From Bacteroidota bacterium (GTDB lineage Bacteria; Bacteroidota; Bacteroidia; Flavobacteriales; Flavobacteriaceae): a DNA stretch of 64,000 bases. The position numbers and the translations under genes were made by a program. Numbering within the stretch: the first letter of the stretch is position 1; every line of letters begins with the position of its first letter. Below, in pieces: positions 17,405 to 27,054 of this stretch. Where the stretch lies: positions 62,001 to 126,000 of the forward strand of contig JAKQHT010000010.1 of assembly GCA_029557895.1 (NCBI GenBank), written 5' to 3'. A model generated the notes under the pieces. It searched no databases. It was not told the origin of the DNA and worked only from the letters and a program-made list of their open reading frames with translations.

Positions 17405-19639
17405 ATGAAAAAAGCACTCTATATTTTGATGATTTTGCCTTTGGGGCTTATTTCCCAAGAAACGGTCCAAGGCGTCGTAACTGAAAGCAGTACAGGAAAA
17501 GAACTGCCACTTCCGGGAGCCAATGTGTATTGGTTGGACACCACGGTTGGAACCACGACAGATATCGAAGGTACATTTTCTATTCCCTATCAAATAGAAT
17601 ATAAAAAACTTATTATCAGCTATGTAGGATATAAAACCGATACCTTGACCCTTAATTCTCCAAAAACAGTTCGGCATATGTTGACAGCCACCGATGCATT
17701 GGATGAAGTCACCCTGACCTCCCGAAAACAAGCCACAACAAAATCCTACATGCAAGCCGCCAATGTAATGACCATAAGCAGTGCCGAGTTGTTGAAGGCC
17801 GCTTGTTGCAACCTTTCGGAAAGTTTTGAGACCAATCCGTCCATAGATGTCAATTTTGCAGATGCGGTCACTGGCACACGACAGATAAAAATGTTGGGAC
17901 TCACAAGCCCATATATATTGATAGCCACCGAAAATATCCCAACGATTCGTGGCGCTTCCCAAGCTTATGGATTGAGTTTTACACCTGGTACATGGGTAGA
18001 AAGCATCCAGATTACTAAAGGTGCTGGTAGTGTGGTCAACGGTTTTGAGAGCATCGCAGGGCAAATCAATGCCGAGCTGGTCAAGCCTTCAACAGATGCA
18101 AAACTGTTCGTAAACGCCTTTGCTTCCAATGGAGCAAGGTATGAACTCAATACCCACCTGAACCATGAACTGAATGACAAATGGCATACCGGACTGTATG
18201 TTCACGGTAATCTCCGCAATCAAAAATTTGATATGAACCACGATGGATTTTTGGATATGCCGTTGCAGAAGCAGATCAATCTGATGAACCGATGGCAATA
18301 CACCAATGCCGAAAAAGGTTTTGTTTCTTTTATCAACTTGAGATATCTAAATGATTCCAAGCAAACAGGCCAGACCGATTTTGACCCGAAAACCGACAAA
18401 TTTACCACCAATGCTTGGGGCAGCGAGATTACAACCGAACGGTTTGATGTTTCTGTAAAAACGGGGTACATCAATCCCGAAATTCCTTGGCAAAGTGTTG
18501 GTGTGCAAGCTGCATTTAGTTCGCACAGCCAAGACTCCTATTTTGGGTTGAGTAGCTATGATATAACACATAACAGTCTGTACTCCACTGCGATTTATAA
18601 CACTATTATCAGCGATTCGAGGCACAAAATCAAAACAGGCATCAGTTACACTTACGACCATTATGATGAAGTGTTGACAACTACCGATTTTGAACGCACC
18701 GAAAATTCCATAGGAGCATTTTTTGAGTACAATTTTGACAATCTCGAAAAGTGGAATTTAACGGCCGGCATTCGGGTGGACAGGCACAATCTTTTGGGGA
18801 CTTTTGTCACGCCAAGGTTTCATGCACGTTACACGCCTTGGGAAAAATCAGCATTGCGGTTTTCGTTTGGTAGAGGAATACGAAGTGCCAATATCTTTAT
18901 GGAAAACCAATCGGTTTTTGCATCCTCAAGAAGTATCAATATTATCAATTCTGGTGGCAAAATCTATGGTCTCGATCCAGAAATCGCTTGGAATTATGGG
19001 GCTTCATTCCTGCAAGGGTTCAATTTGTTCGGCAGGAAAGCCGATATTACTTTTGATTTTTACAGAACTGATTTCCAGAACCAAATTGTGGTCGATTATG
19101 AAAATCCGCAGCAAATCAGTTTTTATAATTTGAATGGCGAAAGCTATGCCAATAGTTTTCAGTTGGAATTCAATTATAATGTCCTTGAACATTTTGATTT
19201 GAGAACCGCCTACAAATTATATGACGTGAAAACTCAATATAATTCTGGTAAACTCGAAAAACCATTGACTCCAAAACACCGTCTATTTGTCAATGTGTCC
19301 TATGAAACCCATTTGAGCGAAATTGGCGGTCAGTGGAAATTTGATGCTACGTACAATTGGCTGGCAAAACAGCGGTTTCCATCTACTGCTGCTAATCCCG
19401 TTGCATATCAATTGGCAGAATACACGCCTACGGTAGGTACGTTGAATGTGCAGATAACCAAAGTGTTCTCTCCTGTTTTTGAGGTATATGTGGGAGGTGA
19501 GAATGTGACCGATGTCAAACAGGACAATCCAATTTTGGGAGCTGATGACCCTTTTGGCTCAAATTTTGATACAACTTTTGTCTATGGCCCGATTTTCGGG
19601 AGTATGTATTATGCGGGATTAAGATTTAAAATACAATGA
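17405..19639 (+). CDS. TonB-dependent receptor, probably for a heavy metal
   Basis: 744 residues. A signal peptide (about 1-18) is followed by a carboxypeptidase-like regulatory domain (about 22-105; VQGVVTESSTGKELPLPGANV), a plug domain with AACCNLSESFETNPS and ITKGAGSVVNGFESIAGQIN, and a long beta-barrel ending in an aromatic GLRFKIQ. The Cys-Cys in the plug is typical of the receptors paired with HMA proteins in this phylum. The frame opens upstream at a TTG (17393), but ATG 17405 begins the signal peptide. Placed between a HYC_CC_PP gene and an HMA gene, it probably imports a metal such as copper across the outer membrane; the ligand is inferred. Confidence 0.85.
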   Translation: MKKALYILMILPLGLISQETVQGVVTESSTGKELPLPGANVYWLDTTVGTTTDIEGTFSIPYQIEYKKLIISYVGYKTDTLTLNSPKTVRHMLTATDALDEVTLTSRKQATTKSYMQAANVMTISSAELLKAACCNLSESFETNPSIDVNFADAVTGTRQIKMLGLTSPYILIATENIPTIRGASQAYGLSFTPGTWVESIQITKGAGSVVNGFESIAGQINAELVKPSTDAKLFVNAFASNGARYELNTHLNHELNDKWHTGLYVHGNLRNQKFDMNHDGFLDMPLQKQINLMNRWQYTNAEKGFVSFINLRYLNDSKQTGQTDFDPKTDKFTTNAWGSEITTERFDVSVKTGYINPEIPWQSVGVQAAFSSHSQDSYFGLSSYDITHNSLYSTAIYNTIISDSRHKIKTGISYTYDHYDEVLTTTDFERTENSIGAFFEYNFDNLEKWNLTAGIRVDRHNLLGTFVTPRFHARYTPWEKSALRFSFGRGIRSANIFMENQSVFASSRSINIINSGGKIYGLDPEIAWNYGASFLQGFNLFGRKADITFDFYRTDFQNQIVVDYENPQQISFYNLNGESYANSFQLEFNYNVLEHFDLRTAYKLYDVKTQYNSGKLEKPLTPKHRLFVNVSYETHLSEIGGQWKFDATYNWLAKQRFPSTAANPVAYQLAEYTPTVGTLNVQITKVFSPVFEVYVGGENVTDVKQDNPILGADDPFGSNFDTTFVYGPIFGSMYYAGLRFKIQ

Positions 19640-19740
19640 AGTAGATTTGCGGTTTAAGATTTTTGATTTTTTCTATTCAGAAACCCGAAACCTGAAATTC
19701 AGAACAAATAGGACAGAAATAAACTTAAAAACCTTTTAAA

Positions 19741-20094
19741 ATGAAAAATGCAGTAGTACTAGTTATGTTTTTAGTGGGAGCCTTTGGGTTTGCCCAAAAC
19801 AAAAATGCCAAGGCCATGGTAGAAGTAGATGGGGTTTGCATGATGTGCAAGGAGCGGATAGAAAAAGCGGCAATCAAATCAAAGGGTGTGAAATCGGCCG
19901 TTTGGGATGTAAAGACCCACGAATTGAAATTGATTTATGACGAAAGCAAAACCGATTTAAAAACCATTCAGCAAAACATTGCAGATGTAGGCCACGATAC
20001 CAAAGAGATAAAAGCCACCGATGAGGCTTACAACAGTGTTCATGGATGCTGTATGTATCGGGATAAAGATGTGAAGCACAACCACAAAGAGTAA
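19741..20094 (+). CDS. Exported heavy-metal-associated (HMA) domain protein
   Basis: 117 residues: signal peptide (about 1-18, ending FGFAQ), then an HMA ferredoxin-like domain with the metal-binding CxxC as GVCMMCKERIE, and a C-terminal tail rich in His and Cys (HGCCMYRDKDVKHNHKE). HMA domains bind and hand over Cu(I), Zn or related ions. An exported version downstream of a TonB receptor suggests a periplasmic metal carrier or buffer. It lies 101 bases after the receptor gene and is closed by a strong terminator. Confidence 0.85.
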   Translation: MKNAVVLVMFLVGAFGFAQNKNAKAMVEVDGVCMMCKERIEKAAIKSKGVKSAVWDVKTHELKLIYDESKTDLKTIQQNIADVGHDTKEIKATDEAYNSVHGCCMYRDKDVKHNHKE

Positions 20095-20108
20095 TAAGCA
20101 AAATGATA

Positions 20109-20146
20109 AGAGGCTGTCTCAAAAGCACATTTTTGAGACAGCCTCT
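20109..20146. terminator. Strong bidirectional terminator between the metal locus and groEL
   Basis: A perfect 16-bp stem (AGAGGCTGTCTCAAAA at 20109-20124 with its complement at 20131-20146) encloses a 6-base loop. The inner arms are A4/T4. The plus strand continues TTGTTTATT and the minus strand CTTATCATTTT, so it can end both the HMA transcript and the convergent groEL transcript. Confidence 0.85.
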
Positions 20147-20177
20147 TTGTTTATTGGATATATTGAGGATGTATTTT

Positions 20178-21878
<1,701 letters not shown>

Positions 21879-22154
21879 TTATATGATGGCCAAGATGTCG
21901 CTTTCGCGCATAATAAGATAGTCTTTGCCTTCAAGTTTGAGTTCGGTGCCGGCATATTTACCGTAGAGAACGGTCTCTCCGACTTTAACTGTCATCGGAT
22001 TTTTTTTGGTGCCTTTGCCTATGGCAACGATTTTGCCTTTTTGAGGTTTTTCCTTGGCATTGTCTGGTATGATGATGCCGGAAGCTGTCTTGGTTTCAGC
22101 CTCTACAGGTTCTATCAGTACCCTATCGGCCAATGGTTTAATGTTTAAGCCCAT
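21879..22154 (-). CDS. groES: Co-chaperonin GroES
   Basis: 91 residues, starting [16 protein letters not shown] with the mobile loop [18 protein letters not shown] and ending RESDILAII, all standard for GroES, the heptameric lid of GroEL. It heads the groES-groEL operon behind a good Bacteroidota promoter. I see no CIRCE repeat upstream. Confidence 0.98.
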   Translation of the reverse strand: MGLNIKPLADRVLIEPVEAETKTASGIIIPDNAKEKPQKGKIVAIGKGTKKNPMTVKVGETVLYGKYAGTELKLEGKDYLIMRESDILAII

Positions 22155-22207
22155 ATTTTTTTGAATTTTTGATTAATTAATATTGTTGTAATGCTTCTTA
22201 ACTATTC

Positions 22208-22239
22208 GAAAAGTATGCCAAGCAATAATACCTGACAAA
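22208..22239 (-). promoter_or_regulatory. Promoter of groES-groEL
   Basis: On the minus strand TTTG (22239-22236), 20 bases, then TACTTTTC (22215-22208), one mismatch from TAnnTTTG. It lies between the secG terminator and the groES start, leaving a leader of about 50 bases. Confidence 0.6.
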
Positions 22240-22250
22240 GTTGCAGTAAC

Positions 22251-22281
22251 AAAAATGCCAACTTCAAAAGTTGGCATTTTT
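22251..22281. terminator. Terminator of the secG transcript
   Basis: A perfect 14-bp stem AAAAATGCCAACTT / AAGTTGGCATTTTT with a 3-base loop (CAA). On the minus strand it lies 20 bases after the secG stop and ends in a T run within the stem. It separates the secG gene cluster from groES. Confidence 0.8.
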
Positions 22282-22301
22282 ATGGTTTGGTTTACTGAAA
22301 T

Positions 22302-22655
22302 TTATTCGTTTGTTGCATCGGCAGGGGTTGCCGTGCCATTGTCGGTGGCTGGCGTTGTGCTGGGAGCCGGAATTGTGGTTGCATCTTTGTCCAATGCTTT
22401 GGATTCAGAATTTCCTGGATGGTCTATCGCTACGTTTGACAATAAGATCAATGCAAGTAGGACCGTTGCCAATGCCCAAGTGCTTTTGTCCAAAAAATCG
22501 GTGGTTTTTTTCACGCCGCCCAATTGTTGGGTTCCACCGCCACCAAATGATGATGACAATCCGCCACCTTTTGGGTTTTGGACCATGATGACCACGACCA
22601 ACAAAAAGGACACGATGATGATAAGGACTAAAAATATTGTAAATTGTGTGCTCAT
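22302..22655 (-). CDS. secG: Preprotein translocase subunit SecG
   Basis: 117 residues with the two SecG helices (about 5-25 and 55-75) joined by the conserved loop MVQNPKGGGLSSSFGGGGTQQLGG. SecG assists SecYEG during export across the inner membrane. The C-terminal tail (about 80-117) is rich in Thr, Ala and Pro and of low complexity, which is common in this phylum. It follows the TPR gene by 6 bases and ends the cluster at the hairpin 22251-22281. Confidence 0.92.
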   Translation of the reverse strand: MSTQFTIFLVLIIIVSFLLVVVIMVQNPKGGGLSSSFGGGGTQQLGGVKKTTDFLDKSTWALATVLLALILLSNVAIDHPGNSESKALDKDATTIPAPSTTPATDNGTATPADATNE

Positions 22656-22661
22656 TTGTAT

Positions 22662-23573
22662 TTATGTATTGTTTTTTTCTTGTAAAAGTTTTATCGCTTT
22701 AATTTGGTCTGCAAAGAAACCACTTTTTTCCGGATATTTCAAACTTAAAATTTTATAAGATTTAATGGCCTTGTCAAAATTTTTTTGTTCCAAATAAATC
22801 TTTGCCAGGGTTTCGGTCATCAGGCCATCGTTTTGTGGTACTTGCGCTTTTGCAATGTTGTGCGTGGGTGCGGTATTGCTTGGGATGATCTTTGGATTGG
22901 ATTCAAGAAATTTATCGATCAACTCAAACTTTTTTTCTATCGATGATCCGGTTTCTATCGGTTTATCGTGTTCTTGTTGCCGAACAATGGGTTTGAAACT
23001 TGTTATTTTGAGCCATTCGGCAAAGGAGTGTGTTTCTGATTTGTCAAATTCCAATGGCATGCCAATGCCGAGGATTTTCTCCGGATTATTTTCGTTTTCA
23101 GCATCATCTTCTTGTTCGGGTGTGCCTTCAAGATGAAAGTTTGCTATAGTGCCGATGGTGGTGCGCCTTTCAAAAAGATTGGGGTCCAAAACGCCTTCCG
23201 TTGCCCTGATTTGTTCTTTCAGCGCATCATCTATCTTTACACTTTTTTTGACTGATATGTCGTCCAGGTCATTGACGACGATGTCTTTGAGCCGGTCGGA
23301 ATTGTATTTGATGGATTCGGAAATTTCGTTTTGGTTGAACACTTCCGATGTGATGTAATCAAACAAGATGCTCCTGTCTGTGGTGTGGGCGGCTGTGATT
23401 TTCAGCGCTTGGTTGTATTTAAAGCTGCTTTTGTTCTTGAGACCTTTGAGATAGAGTGCCCTTGCCGATTGGAAATAAGGATATTGCTGCAGAATATCGT
23501 TGATCTCGTTGGTCTGCGATTCAGTGATATGCTGCGGGTGCTGCAACAGTGCTATGAGTTCTTTACTTTCCAA
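22662..23573 (-). CDS. Conserved flavobacterial TPR-containing protein
   Basis: 303 residues without a signal peptide. The N-terminal half includes YPYFQSARALYLKGLKN, and the C-terminal 50 residues form a TPR-like helical pair (ETLAKIYLEQKNFDKAIKSYKIL). The middle is acidic and probably disordered. The only possible start nearby is TTG at 23573. It is one of the genes consistently placed between lptE and secG in this family, so an envelope-related role is plausible, but no function is known. Confidence 0.7.
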   Translation of the reverse strand: MESKELIALLQHPQHITESQTNEINDILQQYPYFQSARALYLKGLKNKSSFKYNQALKITAAHTTDRSILFDYITSEVFNQNEISESIKYNSDRLKDIVVNDLDDISVKKSVKIDDALKEQIRATEGVLDPNLFERRTTIGTIANFHLEGTPEQEDDAENENNPEKILGIGMPLEFDKSETHSFAEWLKITSFKPIVRQQEHDKPIETGSSIEKKFELIDKFLESNPKIIPSNTAPTHNIAKAQVPQNDGLMTETLAKIYLEQKNFDKAIKSYKILSLKYPEKSGFFADQIKAIKLLQEKNNT

Positions 23574-23597
23574 AATGATTTTTATTCTGCTATTGCT

Positions 23598-24110
23598 TTA
23601 CCATTTGGCCAATGTGGCATTGAATATATCTTGGGTTATCCGTTCAAAAATTTCTTGGTGGGCTGTATCTTTTTGGCTACCCACCAATTGAGCGTTGCCG
23701 TCATAATCATAAAAAAACGAAAACCGTTGGCTTATTTCAGCATCTGGATCATTTTTGTCATAAAAACGAACCTGCACGGCGATGGACAGCCTGTTTTGTG
23801 CTGCTCTGATGTCTGATGTTGCCGTGGTGGGCGAAATTCGGTATTCGACAATTTCACCTTCATATATAAGGTCGCCCCCCGATTTAACCAGCTCAAGACT
23901 GGTCTGGTTTAAAATCAAATCTTGTAAAGCCAATGTAAAATCACGTTCCAATCCGGGTTCGATGAGTGGTGCATTGTTTTGGAAATAATTGACCTGGAAG
24001 GTTTTCGTGCCAGCGGGTATGGATGCGCCGGTGAACGAGTACTTCCAGCAGCCCGAAAATGTCAGAAGCGCAAGTAGGGCAATGGAATATTGTATTATAT
24101 GTTTGTTCAT
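23598..24110 (-). CDS. lptE: LPS assembly lipoprotein LptE
   Basis: 170 residues with a lipoprotein signal (LLALLTFSGC, lipidated Cys21) followed by the short beta-alpha fold of the Bacteroidota LptE family (TFQVNYFQNNAPLIEPGLERDFTLALQDLI). LptE plugs the LptD barrel in the outer membrane that inserts lipopolysaccharide. Its start overlaps the preceding hypothetical gene by 4 bases, and the TPR gene follows 24 bases later. Confidence 0.85.
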   Translation of the reverse strand: MNKHIIQYSIALLALLTFSGCWKYSFTGASIPAGTKTFQVNYFQNNAPLIEPGLERDFTLALQDLILNQTSLELVKSGGDLIYEGEIVEYRISPTTATSDIRAAQNRLSIAVQVRFYDKNDPDAEISQRFSFFYDYDGNAQLVGSQKDTAHQEIFERITQDIFNATLAKW

Positions 24111-24640
24111 TTTTTACTAAAAGATATTATTTCTGTATATGCTCCTTTTTCGTATAATTTCAGTTTTAATGAATCATTGGTTTCAGACAAAAGAATTGCT
24201 TCATCTAAATAATCTACACCTGTTCTCATTTTTGAAACGGTACGTTCTGTAATTACATTGTTTTTAACAATCTCATATTGAGCAATTCCAAAACCGCTAT
24301 AACAAGTGTGTTGAAATCTATATTCTGGTGTTAGTTGTTTTTTCATCATTAAGCCTTTACCTGTTGATGACAAATAAATTGCAACAAGAGGGATTCTCAT
24401 AGGTAAATAGCTTAAAACTAATCCAATTACTATTAAAAGAAAATAAATTTTAGCAAAAATTGTTTTCCGAAATTTCACTAAAATTGTTATTGTAAAAATT
24501 ATCCAAATCCAAAATAAAATTCGGTCGCTCCAATAACCTGCTAGACTAATTCTACTTCCATACAAGTTAGAATAAACATCTAATATCAAAATCAGACTGA
24601 TTATTAAATAGCTGCCAACTATTATTTTGTTGTTTTTCAT
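24107..24640 (-). CDS. Hypothetical membrane protein, AT-rich
   Basis: 177 residues not assigned to a family. The N-terminal half has three to four hydrophobic helices (about 5-25, 38-56, 62-80, 82-95) and the C-terminal half is a soluble domain of about 80 residues (from KKQLTPEYRFQHTCYSGFG). The coding sequence is visibly richer in A and T than its neighbours. The gene is wedged between the sigma-54 activator and lptE, overlapping lptE by 4 bases, although these two genes are usually adjacent in relatives, as I recall them. A recent insertion is therefore likely. Confidence 0.65.
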   Translation of the reverse strand: MKNNKIIVGSYLIISLILILDVYSNLYGSRISLAGYWSDRILFWIWIIFTITILVKFRKTIFAKIYFLLIVIGLVLSYLPMRIPLVAIYLSSTGKGLMMKKQLTPEYRFQHTCYSGFGIAQYEIVKNNVITERTVSKMRTGVDYLDEAILLSETNDSLKLKLYEKGAYTEIISFSKK

Positions 24641-25921
24641 TTACAAATCAAACTGCTTGATTTTTCTATATAATGTTCTTTCGGAAATGCCCAGTTCTGC
24701 GGCGGCCAATTTGCGTTTTCCGTTGTGGCGTTCCAAAGATTTTTTTATGAGTTCCAGTTCTTTGTCGTGTAAAGATAAAGTTTCTTCTTCCTCAATTTCT
24801 TCGGCAAAATGGTATTTGTCGTTGGCGGTTTGCGACACGTCAGGGATGTTTACAATTTTGTCGTTATCGATTTTGTCGTTTAATGGCAAAAAGTCTGTTT
24901 CTTCGAGGGCATCTTCATATTCGGCCTCGCTCTGTCGCCCGTAAATTTTCTGTATCAACCCTTCGTTTTTTTTCTGGACATCGCCCATATTGCCATTGTT
25001 CATCAGCTCAAGTGTGAGTTTTTTTAAGTCGTTGAGGTCGTTTTTCATGTCAAAAAGAACCTTGTACAGGATTTCTCGCTCATTGCCAAAATCGCTTTCG
25101 GCCCTCGATGTTTGCACTACAGCGGGCAGGTTGTTGCCGTGGTCTGGCAGGTAGCTGGCCAAAGTATCGACACTGATGGTTCTGTTTTGCTCCAGAACAG
25201 ATATTTGCTCGGCAACGTTGCGTAGTTGGCGTATGTTGCCGTTCCATCGGTTTTTAAGTAGCAGCTCCGATGCGTCTTCTGTGAGCTTGATGGTGGGCAT
25301 TTTGTACTTTACGGCAAAATCGCTGGCAAATTTTCTAAAGAGCAAATGGATGTCTTCTTTTCGTTCGCGAAGTGGCGGGATGTTGATTTCTACTGTGCTC
25401 AACCGATAGTAGAGGTCTTCCCTGAATTTTTCTTTTTTGATGGCTTCGAACATATTCACGTTAGTGGCTGCCACAATTCGAACGTTCGTCTTTTGGACTT
25501 TGCTGGAGCCTACTTTGATGAATTCGCCGTTTTCGAGCACACGCAGCAATCGAACTTGCGTGGTAAGTGGCAATTCGCCTACTTCGTCAAGGAAAATCGT
25601 GCCGCCATCTGCAACTTCAAAATAGCCTTCACGGGTGTTTGTTGCTCCCGTAAAAGCGCCTTTTTCGTGTCCGAAAAGTTCACTGTCAATCGTTCCTTCG
25701 GGGATGGCGCCACAGTTTACGGCAATGTATTTGCCGTGTTTTCTGTGAGAAAGCGAATGAATGATTTTCGGGATGCTTTCTTTACCGACACCGCTTTCGC
25801 CGGTAACCAGCACCGAAATATCGGTTGGCGCAACCTGTATCGCTTTTTCAATGGCGCGGTTTAGCTTTGGGTCGTTGCCGATGATTTCAAAACGCTGTTT
25901 TATGGCTTGTACTGATTCCAT
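24641..25921 (-). CDS. Sigma-54-dependent transcriptional activator (AAA+ and Fis HTH, no receiver domain)
   Basis: 426 residues. The AAA+ domain starts almost at the N-terminus: Walker A GESGVGKE at residues 41-48, the sigma-54-contacting GAFTGA loop at 88-93, Walker B FLDEVGE near 110-116 and the R-finger region REDLYYRLSTVEI. A linker of about 130 residues rich in Asp and Glu leads to a Fis-type helix-turn-helix at the C-terminus (KLAAAELGISERTLYRKIKQF). No N-terminal sensory domain is present, so regulation must come from a partner or from level of expression. Its targets are not evident here. Confidence 0.9.
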   Translation of the reverse strand: MESVQAIKQRFEIIGNDPKLNRAIEKAIQVAPTDISVLVTGESGVGKESIPKIIHSLSHRKHGKYIAVNCGAIPEGTIDSELFGHEKGAFTGATNTREGYFEVADGGTIFLDEVGELPLTTQVRLLRVLENGEFIKVGSSKVQKTNVRIVAATNVNMFEAIKKEKFREDLYYRLSTVEINIPPLRERKEDIHLLFRKFASDFAVKYKMPTIKLTEDASELLLKNRWNGNIRQLRNVAEQISVLEQNRTISVDTLASYLPDHGNNLPAVVQTSRAESDFGNEREILYKVLFDMKNDLNDLKKLTLELMNNGNMGDVQKKNEGLIQKIYGRQSEAEYEDALEETDFLPLNDKIDNDKIVNIPDVSQTANDKYHFAEEIEEEETLSLHDKELELIKKSLERHNGKRKLAAAELGISERTLYRKIKQFDL

Positions 25922-25941
25922 GTAGTTTTAGGAACGTTTTT

Positions 25942-26868
25942 TTAATTTACAAAATTTAAAGTTTCAGATTGTTGTACCCGGATGCCGTTGCCAAGGTCAT
26001 AACTGCCGTTACGGTTGGTAATCCTATTGGTTGGGTCGTATTGTATGGTGAAATTGATGGTGCCTTCGGGGGTAGTCAGCCCTGTCCAGTTGTTGGTGCT
26101 TGCAAATTGTGCTATTTCTGGCCCTGCTTGATCGGAATAATCATCGTTGAGGAAGGACAGCATGTACTGGTCGCTAAAGGCATTTTTTAACGGATTTATT
26201 TGATTGTCATAAATATATGTTGATGTTGTTGCGTCTTCGCCGGTGACAGTGGACGAAACGCAGTTGCCCTGTCCGTCGTAGTCTAAAACCTCGGTTTTTA
26301 TGACTGTTGAGCCGTCAAACGATTGTTTTTTTATCAATTGTCCGGCACCGTTGAGCGTAAAAACAGTTGAAATGTCCGAACCGACTTCGGTGCGTGTGAT
26401 AGTGTTGCCCGAATATTGGAAATTGTAGGTATAATCGTCTTCGTCATCTCCAACATAATCGTAGGTAATCTGTGTGATGTTGCCGTTGGTATAGCTTACG
26501 GTTGCAGAATTTGTCGTTGATCCTCCAGAAGTGCTCGAATAGCCTGTTACCTGCCCTGCACTGTTTCTCGTATAGGTAACTTGCTCCGTTATGCTTTGCC
26601 CGAAAAAGGTAGATGTCACTGTGGACGAAGACACGCGGTTCTGTGCGTTAAAATTGAAGTCGGTGTTGACAACCATATTCCCGAATATTGGGTCGGTAGA
26701 ACTTACATTATAGCTATAGCTCCTTAATGTCAGTGATCCATTGGGAGGATTTCCGTTTCCGTTGCCAGTATCGACCATGATGGCCGGATCGATGGGTTCG
26801 GTGTCGCAGGACATAACCGTAAGGATCGAAATCAGGATTAAATGTACTTTTTTCATTTTCATTTTCAT
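25942..26868 (-). CDS. Lipoprotein with weak YD/RHS-like repeats
   Basis: About 308 residues. A short basic start and a lipobox (ILISILTVMSC) mark it as an outer-membrane or surface lipoprotein. The body repeats short beta motifs of the type Y-x-x-G-x-I/V-T with NSAGQVTGYSS, NGAGQLIKKQS and DGQGNCVSST, like the small RHS/YD-type lipoproteins of flavobacteria. The frame opens at a TTG (26955), but three ATG codons at 26868, 26862 and 26856 lie in a tandem ATGAAA repeat; any may be used, the last giving the most typical signal peptide. Function unknown. Confidence 0.6.
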   Translation of the reverse strand: MKMKMKKVHLILISILTVMSCDTEPIDPAIMVDTGNGNGNPPNGSLTLRSYSYNVSSTDPIFGNMVVNTDFNFNAQNRVSSSTVTSTFFGQSITEQVTYTRNSAGQVTGYSSTSGGSTTNSATVSYTNGNITQITYDYVGDDEDDYTYNFQYSGNTITRTEVGSDISTVFTLNGAGQLIKKQSFDGSTVIKTEVLDYDGQGNCVSSTVTGEDATTSTYIYDNQINPLKNAFSDQYMLSFLNDDYSDQAGPEIAQFASTNNWTGLTTPEGTINFTIQYDPTNRITNRNGSYDLGNGIRVQQSETLNFVN

Positions 26869-27054
26869 TTTTTTCTTTTTTTTAATTTTTCGTTTGATGT
26901 TGATTCCGGTTTGCAATAATTTATTTTCTTTAATTTCTCTTTTTATCAGCTTCAAAATGAATTATTTTTCCGATTAATTTTTTTTGTAATCACTATTTAA
27001 TTCATCCATAGCTTAAGAACTATTTTGGACTTAAACTAATGAACCTAGAACAGA

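Noticed and set aside
17183-18064. Large minus-strand open frame of about 293 codons inside the TonB receptor gene
   Set aside because: It runs opposite to a well-supported TonB receptor with full domain structure, has no signal or domain motifs, and starts within coding sequence; it is a shadow frame.
22155-22250. CIRCE element (HrcA operator) before groES
   Set aside because: I looked for the TTAGCACTC-N9-GAGTGCTAA inverted repeat and did not find it in the gap; only a vegetative-type promoter is seen.
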